A DNA stretch of 64,000 nt from Axinella damicornis. Taxonomy: Eukaryota > Porifera > Demospongiae > Axinellida > Axinellidae. A model generated the notes under the pieces. It did not search any database and was not told where the DNA came from. It saw only the letters and a program-made list of their open reading frames with translations. This document shows positions 21,134 through 32,700 of the stretch, piece after piece (the first letter of the stretch is position 1; every line of letters begins with the position of its first letter). The DNA is taken from contig OZ007510.1 in NCBI GenBank assembly GCA_963931865.1, positions 7,293,399 through 7,357,398 of the forward strand. Reading direction: 5' to 3'. The position numbers and the translations under genes were made by a program.

Positions 21134-24087
21134 CAGATGTTGCATGTTCTGCAGGGACAGCATAGCATTATTATGTCACTACTCAGTTTAGCACAGGATA
21201 GAAGGTAGGATTTCACTTCCCTCAGACAGTACAGTAGTGTCAAGTTAGATCAGAGTCACTACTATTGCATATTTCACTGGATATACTTCTTGACATTCAT
21301 ACTTACTTGTTGAAAAATATTCATCCAGAAAGCATCTGCGTACAGTAGTTTACTTCCAAAGAGTCACTAAGTTGCCTTGTTTATAGGTTTTCCTAGTGCT
21401 AGTTTTGGACTTTCCCTATGAGTGTATCTTTCAGTTTAGAATTGTGATTTCAATGCATAACATGGTAAATTTTATCTATGGCTATGGGGATTACCCTACT
21501 TGCAGAGAGATAGTGGAGTAAGTTGGTGCAGATAATCTTACAGCTGTAATCCAAACTACATTCATGAGCGTCTGTGAGAGACAGAGTCACCATGCATCTG
21601 TGGGCAGCAAAGGGGTGCATAAGTTGCACATGAACCCACTGGAAGTTACATATGATTGTGGTGACTCCGTACAGTTCCTAAGTGGTTTTCAAAGCTCGTA
21701 TCTGGTTAGGTCATGTGACTTAGCATTACCACAATACTTATGGTAATTAGAGCATGGTTAGGAGGTATAGTCAGTGGCATTATAGTTTTGAAAACCGCTT
21801 CGGAATAGATCGTGACTCTCACACGGATTGATTATTGTAGCTATGGATGATGTGGGAGAACATGGAGTTTTCCTTCTGGTGGATTTATGCGCTGATTACT
21901 CTACCAGCATAAAGTACTCAACCAATGTGTCCCTTCATTTGTCAACAACTCGGGCAACCAACATGTGATTAAACAACCACTTTAGTTTCCACAGTGCCCT
22001 CTAGTAATAATCACTAGACCGAAAAATGTTGATTTGGCATTCTGAGTGTTTCCTTCAAATGTACAGCTTCTTATCTCCCCCTGCTGAGCTGTTGAGAGGA
22101 TTGGTGTTTGAAGCAAACAGGAGTGTGATAACACTGCACGGATTATTGTGTTGTTGTGATGGTAACCAACCACCCCACAAATCTCAACAATGCATGATGG
22201 TAGTGTTAAACTAAGGCATATCTTATACCACCATAGCTACACGTATGGTGTTACCATGCTACCACCATATACCAAATGCCCATGGTTTGGGGACATTAGA
22301 TTGAAGCTGGGGTTGTGCACTAGATTCATATATACTCAGACACGTTAGACATATATAGTATCCGCCCACCCATTGAGCAGCCGCAAACAACAAGTTTGGA
22401 TATCAATGTCCGGCTATGAACTTGACTGTTACAATGCACATAAGACGTTGATTGTGCGTCAACGCGAAGTCTACCGCAGGCAATGCAGCACACCAAAGTT
22501 GATACTTTCCTTCAAGCAGCTTTTCTTAGAGCCAAACCTTTACCCAACAGGTTTCAGGCTTTTGCCAGTTCTGACCATGAGGATATCTTCTGGCATGACA
22601 GATGGTGACGGTCCTCACAGGTGTTTAGATGTCATTGCATGCTTCGGATTATGGCTGTAAGATTATGCACCAGTTTGCTCGTCTTATGCAAATAGCAATT
22701 CATAACCATTAGCTCTTCATATGAGGGTAACCACCATAGCCGTAACAAAAAACAAGCAACGAATTGTTTATGCACTGAAATTACATTTCCGAACTGAAAG
22801 GTACACTCATCAGGAATGTCCACAACTGCACAAGCAAACAATACAGGTTTGGGGATTCCTTTTGGACAAAAATGAAAATTAATCATACTTGTCTTATCTG
22901 TTATCTCCCATATGTAGTTGAGTTCACTGCTTACATACATATGGACAAACTTTGCTGATGCATTAGTGTGGTATGAGTATACCAAGGGGTGCTCCCATCA
23001 TGGCATGAGTACGTATATCAACCGAATTCGGACTGAATAATAAGACTACTGGCAATGTTTTATTATACAACTCACATCTTCTTTTCCTTTAACATTCCCT
23101 TGCACATCTACCCCAACATGGCCTTGTTAATATTGTACTATTGTAGTTACTGAAATAGCGGGGGAAACGTATACTTAATTTCGCTAACCAAAAATCTCTG
23201 GTATGAAGAGCGTGAGCAACTTGATTCTGGCGGTGGAGGTGCGCTGTCACAAGGTGCAGGACATGATGGAAGCTTTTACCGATACGCTGTATAGCCGTGC
23301 AAAAATGAGCAGTTCAGCTCACCAAAAGCCTTAATCTCTCTGTTGTTGTAGAATGCATTCAAAAATTATTGCTAATCCCACCACCCACTGATTTAGCGTC
23401 AAAATATGAGCCTAGTTCACAAGACGCTGCATGCAGTACCGGTGAACATTGCTAACCTACAGCAAGTCTCATCGTACATGTGTGACATTGTGGAAAGATG
23501 TCTCATGGTATCCCCCCCATGCAAAATATGCTAGCTTATAACAATCCTATAGGTAGATCAGCTACTGAATGTCTCAGGATTGAGGAATGCTGCTTCGTAC
23601 ACGATCATATTATGCAGTAAGTCATTTATGTTTCGCTGTATCGCAAGGCTTTGTGAAGCATGTAGTTCAATCAGATTTCTACAATCCCGTGAACAAGTTG
23701 AGAATTAATACAACGACCCATAGCAGACATACATGGCTAAAACTTGGACCAATTAACAGATCATTCTGGCAGTTTGACAGGAAGTGCAAGGTCTTAAATT
23801 GCTACTATCGACAATTATCATGGCTTTACTTGCACACTTTGATAGAACATAATTAGTATAATGCTGCTAATGTATAGCTATAAGTCTCCATTAACTTTGA
23901 TAAGCTATGGAATAATGTTGTGCATATAGACACATACTGATTTAACCTGGATCTCCTACAAAATGGATTTGTGAGAACACACTTCACAAGATAAGTGCAG
24001 TTGAAGTTGCTATGGCTGCGTACAAAAGCAAAATGAGTTCATGAATTGTTCTGGAAATGTGTATAATACATATGTATAGATGTGAGT
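21134..24087. other. Region between B1 and B2
   Basis: 21134-23320 shows no recognisable gene; short ORFs at 22373-22660 and 22632-22985 match nothing known. 23325-24087 is the homologue of the B1 downstream flank (14505-14740 plus 16936-17367) without the 2.2-kb insertion and with a C7 in place of C33. The last 150 bp are the likely 3'UTR of B2. Confidence 0.55.
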
Positions 24088-27000
24088 TTAGTCTGCAGCA
24101 TGAGATGAGAGCAATGGCTCCCGGTATTCATTGAACCGAACAACAGGTGGTAGTTGCTCATCATCACTCTCTTCCTCGTACAAATCACCTTGATCCACCG
24201 GCTCTATTACTGTCTGAGAAATTTTCTTTTTTGCTAACCAAGCCAAAAATCTCCTCCATTTTTTTGAGCTTGCGACTTGCTTATAGGTGTGGAATAGGAG
24301 AATTGCAACAAGTACTAGGAAAGTGATGCCGACTGAGGTAAAGGTAACAGGTTTAGTTGACCAGCCAATGATTTTGGCAAAGCGCACACCCAATGAAAGA
24401 ATGCCCAAGTTCAGAAAGAAAAAGGATTCAAGAACGTTCAGGTACTGCTTCTTGTACACACCATGAAAGGCCCACGCAACCGCCAGTATCAGCAGACTTG
24501 CAATTGCGATTGTCAGCAAATTCAAACTATTCTCTCCAAGAACGTTGACCGCAAATATTACAAGTAAGATACTGCGAATTAGAAGCAACAATCCTGTCCA
24601 GAACCCACAGTTATCTTTGTAGGGACCAGTATATGCATCAAACAGAGGCTTGAGTCTCTTGACTGTGGCTAAGATCCTGATGTTTGATCGTTGTAAGCAC
24701 TGTATACACAGAAGCACTCCAGTGTAGAGGAGCAAAAGTAGTGAGGCAATTAAAGCAGTTACAAAAAATGTGATGTGTATCCCCTTAAGGTATGTTACAT
24801 TTCCATCTAAAAGCCACACATACTTGTCCTTCCCCACAGAGGGATTGAGAAGAATGAAGGCTGGTGAAAATGCAGAAATTATGGCACGCTGTAGCTTGGC
24901 AAAGGAGAGTAGGAAGAGAGTTGCTAGAACTTTAACTGCATTCTTCCCCATTAGTCTTGCAACCAAGTTGTATCTGCGACTGAGGAGGATGATCAGTCCT
25001 GCTATCAGCCAGATGTAAATGGGGAAAGCGAACTGTAGCCAGGCCTTTGTATAAGCATTCATTCCATTGTAGAAGCAGGTCTGGATCCCCAGATCAAGGT
25101 TGAGCCAAGCTATGAAGACTGTAAGTGAATTTGCATCATTGTCTGGAAAGAAGGTAGTTCGGTTCACCTGTACAACGTTGGCATAGAAGATGAGTCCACT
25201 CATTGTTCCCTCTGAAACAGTGAGATTACAAGCAATTAAGAATATGACAAGAAACAATCCAGTCAGTGCGAATGGAATGAGCAGTAGAAGGTAGACGTTT
25301 GAACAAGGGAGACACTTTGAGTTTCCAAGGACAATGCTGAGCCCGTGTGTACATGCCCCACACAGGACACCAGTTCGGTGGAAGGCACACTGTTCATCTC
25401 CAGATAATGATACATTGGTGGAGGTGAGATCAACTTTGTGGGACTTGCAGAAGTCAAATGGGCATTTTCCATTCAGTATAACCACTTCTGTTGTACCATT
25501 TTCACTTGATCTGTTGTAGTACCCAACCCATTCTCTGGGTGGACGTTGGATAGTCTGATTGTTGATGTGACAGATGAATCCTTGTTTTGCTAGCATAGGA
25601 TGACAATCACAGAATACCGGGACATCTTTCCTGAGTTGAAATCCTATGGGACAAGGTAGTAGTGATACTGTTAAATGTAGTAGTCGATGATAGTATGGAA
25701 AGATACTGTCAATTTCAGACTGCTGAACTGTCAAAATCACACTTTCAGACGTTTGGTTAGAAAATACTGCATACGATAGGTTTGTGCAGCTTGTAGTGCT
25801 GATAGTTTGTGAATTCTGTAGGTTACCGAGCCTGGGATCCCCTTTGGTGTCTGCTGCAAACCTGGCTAGTACAACTCCTGGCACTGTGCCAGCTCTCTGC
25901 CCAGCTATGGCCACTGTTACTGTAAAATTCTGTCCTGGAAAAGGTGCTCTACCTACATGGATTGTATTGCACATAGGCATATTGGTTGTTGTATTGCACA
26001 AACAAACGTCATATGGGTCAGAAGATATGAAGGATGAGCTGTTAGATTGATCAAACACCTCATCAAACACTTTGGCGCTATCTTGATGTATTATATCACT
26101 GAGTAATCTGAAGAAATAGCAGTAATCAACTGACCCTCCATAAATGGCAGTTCCAGCATACTTTGCTTGATTGTTTAGTAGCCTCACATGAATTGTGTTC
26201 AGCAGATGCGGTTGAACGATGATGTCGGTGTGTGGTTGAAAGAAACATGCAGGCTTTGACTGTAAGCACTCCTTCTCAACGAATATAGCCCCACCAACAT
26301 GGTCAGCCTTGTTACTATCGAATGTAACAATGGAGTGTGGTTTTAGAAACATGAAAGAGTCCTGGCATAGTACTAATCCTCCTCCACTGGAGCCATTGTT
26401 GTACCTGATGGTATTATTACCTTCAAATATCAGATTGCTCTTGATGGATGATATTGCAGTACAACTATTGTTCTCAAGAATACAGTCAATGAAGTTGGTA
26501 TTTGGACTTCCAATAGTGAAAACAGCACCACTTCCAGAAGCATTGTAAGCATTCTTATGAAGTAGGTTTTGAAAGAACTTGCACCATGCAAACGTAGTCT
26601 CAAACTGGGGCATGCCATGTCTCAAGAATGAAGGAACCTCCATGGTTATAGTATGCACAGCTACCCCTCCATGGCTTTTGTGTGCAAGTGTATTTCGTTC
26701 AAAAGTGCAGTTTTCAATCTTGATCTCTCTGGTGTTGCAGAATACACTTGGAGATTCTTGCAGCCTTAGATACATCCCACCACCTGCTGATACAGCATGA
26801 TTTTCTGAGAAGTTTGTGTTGGAAATATGCATGATTGTGTTTGTTGCTTCCAAGGTGCTGCATGAAATAGTAGACTTTGCTGGTTCTTCATGAAATGTAA
26901 CAAACATTCCCCCTCCAAGATGTCCCCTTCCATTCTCAATCTGACTGTTATTCACTATGACCGGGTACACAAAGTTATGTGTGACATTGTGGTAGATAAT

Positions 27001-27816
27001 GGCAAGATTTCCTCCATCGAACGCTTCATTTCCTTGGAATGTGACATTATTCAACGTGACTCTGACATTGGTGCATTCTATAAAAAGTGTCAGTCCAGCT
27101 GCGAGAGATCCGTGGTGTGGATTGTGCCCAGACAAAAACCTTGAGCCTTCAATATGAAGGGAATTGGTCTTTTTAGTGTTTGGGCAATGACTATAGAAGA
27201 GTATAGCATTTCCACCCTGATACATATCACTGCCATTGTTCTGTATGAATGTGGAATCTTGTATATAGGAACTTCCAAGAATTTGGTCAGCGTATATACC
27301 GTATCCCTTACTTTTACTCACTGATATGCCGAACAGAGAGAGGTTAGTAACAGTCTTGAGTCTCACAGCAGCACGACTGTGTGTGTGGCTCTCAGATTTG
27401 GGAAGAGCCTGCCCACATTCTGAGAAGGTTAGGTTTTCTATGTGCAAGTCAATCACATTAATAAATTCAAATCCGACTGACTCTTGAGTGCACTTGATTT
27501 TAGCAGAAGGCTCTTCATCTTCTGGTGAGCCTGATTCTCTTACCAAGGTTAGGCTTGAAACCTGCTCTATGATTGCAGATCTATTTGCACTGTGTGTTCC
27601 TTGCAGAAACACCATTGTGGTGTTTGACCTGAAATAACTGCCAACATTCAAGTAATAGGACAGAGTGTGGCACTCATACCTTATATGGGAGCAGGTTGTG
27701 TTCTCATTCGGTTTCACATAGTATACAGCAGCATTGGACAGACCAAAACAACAAGAAACTATGGTTACAAGAATTGTTAATTTTACCGTGCCATGATGCA
27801 CATTCTCCATCATCAT
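24088..27816 (-). CDS. Family gene B2: beta-helix ectodomain, multi-pass membrane protein
   Basis: Intact single-exon frame. I start it at the first of three consecutive ATGs (27816), giving 1,242 residues. The frame is open further up to 27888, but the extension is unlike any paralogue, and the signal peptide (KLTILVTIVSCCFGLSNA) aligns with that of B1 only from here. Same order of parts as B1: YYVKPNENTTC module, Asn/Gly-rich beta-helix, Cys-rich block (CDCHP, CPFDFC, LCGAC), about eight membrane helices with AWLNLDLGIQTCFYNG, and a tail ending PPVVRFNEYREPLLSS. Relative to B1 it keeps an extra stretch in the juxtamembrane module (YYNRSSENGTTEVV) that B1 lacks. Function unknown. Confidence 0.9.
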   Translation of the reverse strand: MMMENVHHGTVKLTILVTIVSCCFGLSNAAVYYVKPNENTTCSHIRYECHTLSYYLNVGSYFRSNTTMVFLQGTHSANRSAIIEQVSSLTLVRESGSPEDEEPSAKIKCTQESVGFEFINVIDLHIENLTFSECGQALPKSESHTHSRAAVRLKTVTNLSLFGISVSKSKGYGIYADQILGSSYIQDSTFIQNNGSDMYQGGNAILFYSHCPNTKKTNSLHIEGSRFLSGHNPHHGSLAAGLTLFIECTNVRVTLNNVTFQGNEAFDGGNLAIIYHNVTHNFVYPVIVNNSQIENGRGHLGGGMFVTFHEEPAKSTISCSTLEATNTIMHISNTNFSENHAVSAGGGMYLRLQESPSVFCNTREIKIENCTFERNTLAHKSHGGVAVHTITMEVPSFLRHGMPQFETTFAWCKFFQNLLHKNAYNASGSGAVFTIGSPNTNFIDCILENNSCTAISSIKSNLIFEGNNTIRYNNGSSGGGLVLCQDSFMFLKPHSIVTFDSNKADHVGGAIFVEKECLQSKPACFFQPHTDIIVQPHLLNTIHVRLLNNQAKYAGTAIYGGSVDYCYFFRLLSDIIHQDSAKVFDEVFDQSNSSSFISSDPYDVCLCNTTTNMPMCNTIHVGRAPFPGQNFTVTVAIAGQRAGTVPGVVLARFAADTKGDPRLGNLQNSQTISTTSCTNLSYAVFSNQTSESVILTVQQSEIDSIFPYYHRLLHLTVSLLPCPIGFQLRKDVPVFCDCHPMLAKQGFICHINNQTIQRPPREWVGYYNRSSENGTTEVVILNGKCPFDFCKSHKVDLTSTNVSLSGDEQCAFHRTGVLCGACTHGLSIVLGNSKCLPCSNVYLLLLIPFALTGLFLVIFLIACNLTVSEGTMSGLIFYANVVQVNRTTFFPDNDANSLTVFIAWLNLDLGIQTCFYNGMNAYTKAWLQFAFPIYIWLIAGLIILLSRRYNLVARLMGKNAVKVLATLFLLSFAKLQRAIISAFSPAFILLNPSVGKDKYVWLLDGNVTYLKGIHITFFVTALIASLLLLLYTGVLLCIQCLQRSNIRILATVKRLKPLFDAYTGPYKDNCGFWTGLLLLIRSILLVIFAVNVLGENSLNLLTIAIASLLILAVAWAFHGVYKKQYLNVLESFFFLNLGILSLGVRFAKIIGWSTKPVTFTSVGITFLVLVAILLFHTYKQVASSKKWRRFLAWLAKKKISQTVIEPVDQGDLYEEESDDEQLPPVVRFNEYREPLLSSHAAD

Positions 27817-27888
27817 GCTCGTCTGTTGGTATAAGAGTTGCATATACTGTGGAGTCTCAAACCGTTCTGCAGCCAAAGAAGTGTACAC

Positions 27889-28148
27889 ATATAGGTGGAC
27901 TGACTGCTACATACACACGTCCATAGAAACTTAGGATACTGTTGTAGTAATAGCATAATTAATACAGTATCTTTGTCTATCGAATGCTGCAATACTGAAT
28001 GCTGACTGCTATACTCTCAGTATACACATTTAGCTGTACAAGCTCATATTCAATGCAGACAATGACTCACCTAGCTGTGAAGCCAAGTCACATCAAACTC
28101 CTTCACCAAATGAACTATCTTATATTTACAAGGTGTAAATATAGATAA
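27889..28148. other. Upstream region of B2
   Basis: AT-rich, with no strong TATA box or coding sequence seen. It resembles the region upstream of B1 only near the gene (ACATATAGGTGGACTGACTGCT versus ACATATATGTAGGTGGATAG). Confidence 0.4.
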
Positions 28149-28972
28149 CAATAAGCCAGTTGCACACAAGCGAAAGTATTCACGGAATGTATGACGTCAC
28201 ATCCGGTTGCTCTATTGCAGTCAATGGCGAAATCGGTAGGTGGGCGTTTGAAATGTGCGCGTGATTAAAACTATGCCGATCAGACAATTTAAGTGACCGC
28301 GGCTATAAACAAGAGACCTGGACGGTCAAGACGGTGAGCGAAGTGTGGGAATCGGTTGAAGTACGAACGAGAACAAAGCGGTCTTGCTACGTCTACAGCC
28401 CCCCTGCCTCCAGTGTTCAGGCTCTGTTCCTGCATAGCTAGATTATTATACTTCGAAGGTATTAGCTATGGTTTCTGTGACGCTTACTGCCGCGGGCATA
28501 CCGGGAGCAGACCTGAGCGAGCTGTTGGTTCTCTTTTGGCATCGCTATCGGGAAAAGTGCCTGGAACAAGCTCGCGACTGCGACCTCAGCTGCCTGCCAT
28601 CCATCCAAAACACGCTGAACCATCTCGGTCTCGTACCTGGATCGCTTGGAAATCGGTGGAAGGCGGCGCTCGGATCCTGGCTTGGGTTGTTGCCACAACA
28701 CGTTACAGGTATGTCCAGCATACTGCGTTGTTCTCGTTCGTACTTCAACCGATTCTCACTCTTTGCACACCGTCTTTACCGCCAGGTCCCTTGTCAAACA
28801 CCACAGTCACATGAACTGTGTAATCTGTATGGTTTTAGTCACGCGCAGGTTTCAAACCGCCCCCTGCCAATTTTGCCATTCACTGCAATACTTAACGTGG
28901 CTATAAAAGAGCAACCGGATGTAACGTCACGTCAATCAAATTCCTTCGCTCTTGTGTGCAACTGGCTTATTG
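28149..28972. mobile_element. ~0.82-kb foldback element with long inverted arms
   Basis: Left end CAATAAGCCAGTTGCACACA, right end TGTGTGCAACTGGCTTATTG. The inverted similarity continues with gaps for more than 200 bp on each side: ATCCGGTTGCTC/GAGCAACCGGAT, GAATCGGTTGAAGTACGAAC/GTTCGTACTTCAACCGATTC. The non-palindromic middle, about 28370-28725, holds an open frame from 28468 reading AGIPGADLSELLVLF to LPQHVTG, followed by a good donor (ACAG|GTATGT). This could be a captured exon or chance. No transposase; target duplication unclear. Confidence 0.75.
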
Positions 28973-29796
28973 CATGCTTACATGTTGAAAGTTTACATTC
29001 AATCCTACTACATCCAGAAAGCATCTGTGCTTGTGTATGCATCAAGCACTGAAGCACGAAAAGTTGATCAGTGGAATTTTGTTTGTGTATCAAAGCACAC
29101 AAGCACAGATGCTTTCTAAACGTTTTGTACTTTTTGTACTATGTACACAATGAATGAGTAAATGTAAACTGTAAACATGTACACTTTCAACATGTAAGTA
29201 TGCATGCATCATGTGATAATTATGAAAACATTCCCACTGTGTTAGTATGCAGGGTATCTTTGCCACACTTTGAAGGCTGCAAGAGAGCATGTTTCTGGAC
29301 AGTCCCTGCAAAGTATACCTTTCACTCGTCACCACTCCCCTCCTCCAAACTGAATCACTATACATTGTGTACTCCAAGCTTCTACTCACCATTTAATATC
29401 CCGTGAATGCATCACTGCCTTCAGTCTTACGGCAGCATTCTGTTTAGATTGTCCCTTGGGTATTGGAACATACAGCCTGCCCACTTTCTGGGGTTTCTAT
29501 GTACAAGACAACCATGTAAAACCCACTTATATTACTTCTGAGTGCATTTAATCCTATAGCAGCAGAACACCTGTTGATGTAATTTTTAACTGTTGAAAGT
29601 TCAAAGGGGTCCATCTCTGTTTACAAAGTTTAATTTACATACTTCTGAACTTCATTACAAGTTAACAATTGTCACAGATGAGCTTGTCCATGGCATCATT
29701 ATACACACTCAACATAAGAAGAACCAAAAGTGGCTGGAATAACTGGACCTTGGGTTTATATAGCATTATAATGAATTGCCAGCAATTGCTCACTAG
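28973..29796. other. Intergenic between the foldback element and B3
   Basis: Short inverted words occur (AAAGCATCTGTGCTTGTGT at 29017-29036 and ACACAAGCACAGATGCTTTC at 29098-29117), i.e. a roughly 100-bp imperfect palindrome. No gene recognised. The final stretch is probably the 3'UTR of B3. Confidence 0.5.
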
Positions 29797-32700
29797 CTAG
29801 TGGGTGTATGCAAGCAGTGGTTCCCGATCTTCATCGTATCGAACTACAGGTGGCATTGTCTGCATTTCTTCAGTATCTGAGGGTCTCTCCTCATCATGAC
29901 CCACAGGCTCTAACACCCTCTGAGGGTTTGTCTTCTCTGCCAGCCATGAAGAGAACCTCCTCCATTTTTGTGAGCTTACAACCTGCTTATAAGTGTGGTA
30001 GATTAGAATTCCAATGAACGTAAGTAGGCATATGCCAATCGAGGTGTAGGTAACGGCTTCCTGGTTCCCTTTACTTTTCAGAACATAGGCTGTGGTCACT
30101 GACATTATACCCAAATTGACGATGAATGAAGACTCCAGGACATCCAGACTCCACTTTTTGTACACTCCGCGAAAAACCCACAAATTTAGGGCAAGAAGGT
30201 ATAGGCAAGCAAGGATTGAAATGAGGATATTCACATTTGGATCACCAAAGACGTTCATAGCGAAAGTTACAAAGAGAATGATGCGCACAAGTAGTAGGTG
30301 TCCCGTCCAGAAACGATATTTGTCTTTGTAAGGGCCAGTGTAGGCATCAAGAAAGGGTTTCAGTTTGCCAATCAAGACACAACTCCGTCTCTGCAAACAC
30401 TGAATGGAAAGAAGTATCAAAGTGTATGGGAGAGAGAGACACAGCAGTACAAACATGGAAGTCATAAACAGATAGATATGTCTTCCTTTCAGGTACTGCA
30501 GATTACCATCATAGAGCCAAACTGACTTTGTAGACCCATCTGGATAAGTAAGAATAGTGAAGGAGAAGGAATCAATGATAGTTTGTAGCAACTTGGCAAA
30601 CGAAAGCTGCAAAAGTGTTGCTAGCACTTTAACTGCATTCTTCCCCATTAATTTTGCAACAGTGGTGGACCTGCGACTGAGTAGGATGATCAGTCCTGTT
30701 ATCAGCCAGATGTAAATGGGGAAGGCAAACTGTAGCCAGGCCTTTGCGTAGGCGTCCATGCCATCATAGAAGCAAGTTTGGATCCCCAGATCAAGGTTGA
30801 GCCAGGCTATGAAGATTGCAAACACCTCAGTCCAAATACCAGCAGATTTTGGGGGAAATAAAACTGTCTTGTTGACTTGAACAACGTTAGCATAGAAAAC
30901 GAGGCCATTTATTGTTCCCTCTGAAACCGTGAGGTTGCAAGCAATCAGCAGAAACACAAGTAGCACCCCAGCCAGCAAAATTGGAATGAGGATACAAAGA
31001 TGCGAGTTCGAACAAGGAATGCACTGTGAAGTTCCAAGTCCAAGAGAAAGTGGATTGCGACATGATCCACACAGAATGCCACTTCGGTTTGAGGCACATT
31101 GCTCATCCAGATTGACCATTGTAATGTTGATATCATTGGGATTGCAGTAATCGAATGGGCAGTGATCGTGGAATATGAATCCACCCACTGTCTCATTGTT
31201 ACCACCACTGTAATAAAATCCAACCCAAATTGATGCTGGTCGCATAATGGTGTAGTTGGTTTTGCTGATGTAACACTGTACGTTGTGCTCCACTAGTAAG
31301 GGCATGCAGTTGCAGTGGTACGGTGGCTTGTCAGTTAGTGGAAATGCTAGTGGACAAGGAAGAAGTTCCACTTCGATCAAGTTGTGTAATTCTGGTATGC
31401 CCAAAGATGTGGATGCATCTGTGACAACAGTTAAGGTTTCAGAAACATGATTTGAAAACACAGTGTAATTTAGTTGTGTGCACATATTTTTGGTTGTTTG
31501 CTCTTCTTGAAAACGTCCAAGTGATGGTGAACCTCCTACAACCTCCAGTAAAGTTGATTGAACTGTGCCAGGAACAGTGCCATTTCTTTGTCCAACTGCT
31601 GTCAATAAAACATGAACATTTTCTCCAGGAAATGCGGTCAACTTCAGTGTCTGCACATTGCAGTCCAGTTTGTTGCTCTGACTGTCACAGAAGCAAATGC
31701 CAAGTGCATCTGAAGAAATAGGTGACAAATCGGATGGAAGGGTTTTTATGTGGAACAAATTATGAAATGAAAACAGCGGAAAAAAGTAACAGTTCTCAAT
31801 TGAGCCTCCATATAAGGCACTTCCTGCATAATTAGCAGTGTTGTTAATCAAATCAATGCGGGTTGTCCTCAAAATCTGTGAAACAGAGGTACTCGGCTGA
31901 AAGAAACATGGTGAGTTTATGAGTGCTTTTGATTGTGGGTCTTCAACATATATTCCACCTCCCGAATGGTAGGCATGATTGTTTGCAATGTATAAGGTAG
32001 TATCACGAGTTAGGTACATGAAGGAGTTATCCAATAGTGCCATGGCTCCTCCACTCATTCCAGTATTATTTTGGATTGCAGTGCTACTGTGAAATGTTAG
32101 AACACTGTGAAATGCCAGAATAGCGCTACACTTGTTGTCACTAAAACTGCAATTTACGATATGTGTATTCCGCTGCTCTACTATGAAAAGGGTGCTAGCA
32201 CGCAGTGAATGTGTTGAAAGGGACATTGGGAGGCAATTGTAGGAGAAGTTGCTGTTTCTATAAACCAATTTGAATTGTGCACTTCCGTGCTCTTCATGGA
32301 TTGGTAGGTAGCTGCTGCCTAGTACAGCTACGGCAGCCCCTCCAACTCCAAATTTTGAAATGGTGTTTCCATAAAATGTACAGTCATCAATAGTGAATTG
32401 CAAAGCCATTGATGGTAATGCTAGCAAGGCCAGTAGCCCCCCTCCAGTTTGTGCAGCTTGATTTTCATTAAATGTGGTGTTGATAATGTGCACTAGTTCC
32501 CAGGAGTTACAGGTAGGTGTTGCATCTGAAGTGCTCACCTCTGAAACTGAAATAATCATTCCTCCACCCCGGTGCCCAATTCCACCTGCAATGACGCTAT
32601 TATTCAGCACAAAGGAATTTGTACATAAGTTTGAAGACCGTAAAGCTACTGCAAGATTTCCACCGCTGTATCCTACGTTTTGTTGAAGAGTGACATTATC

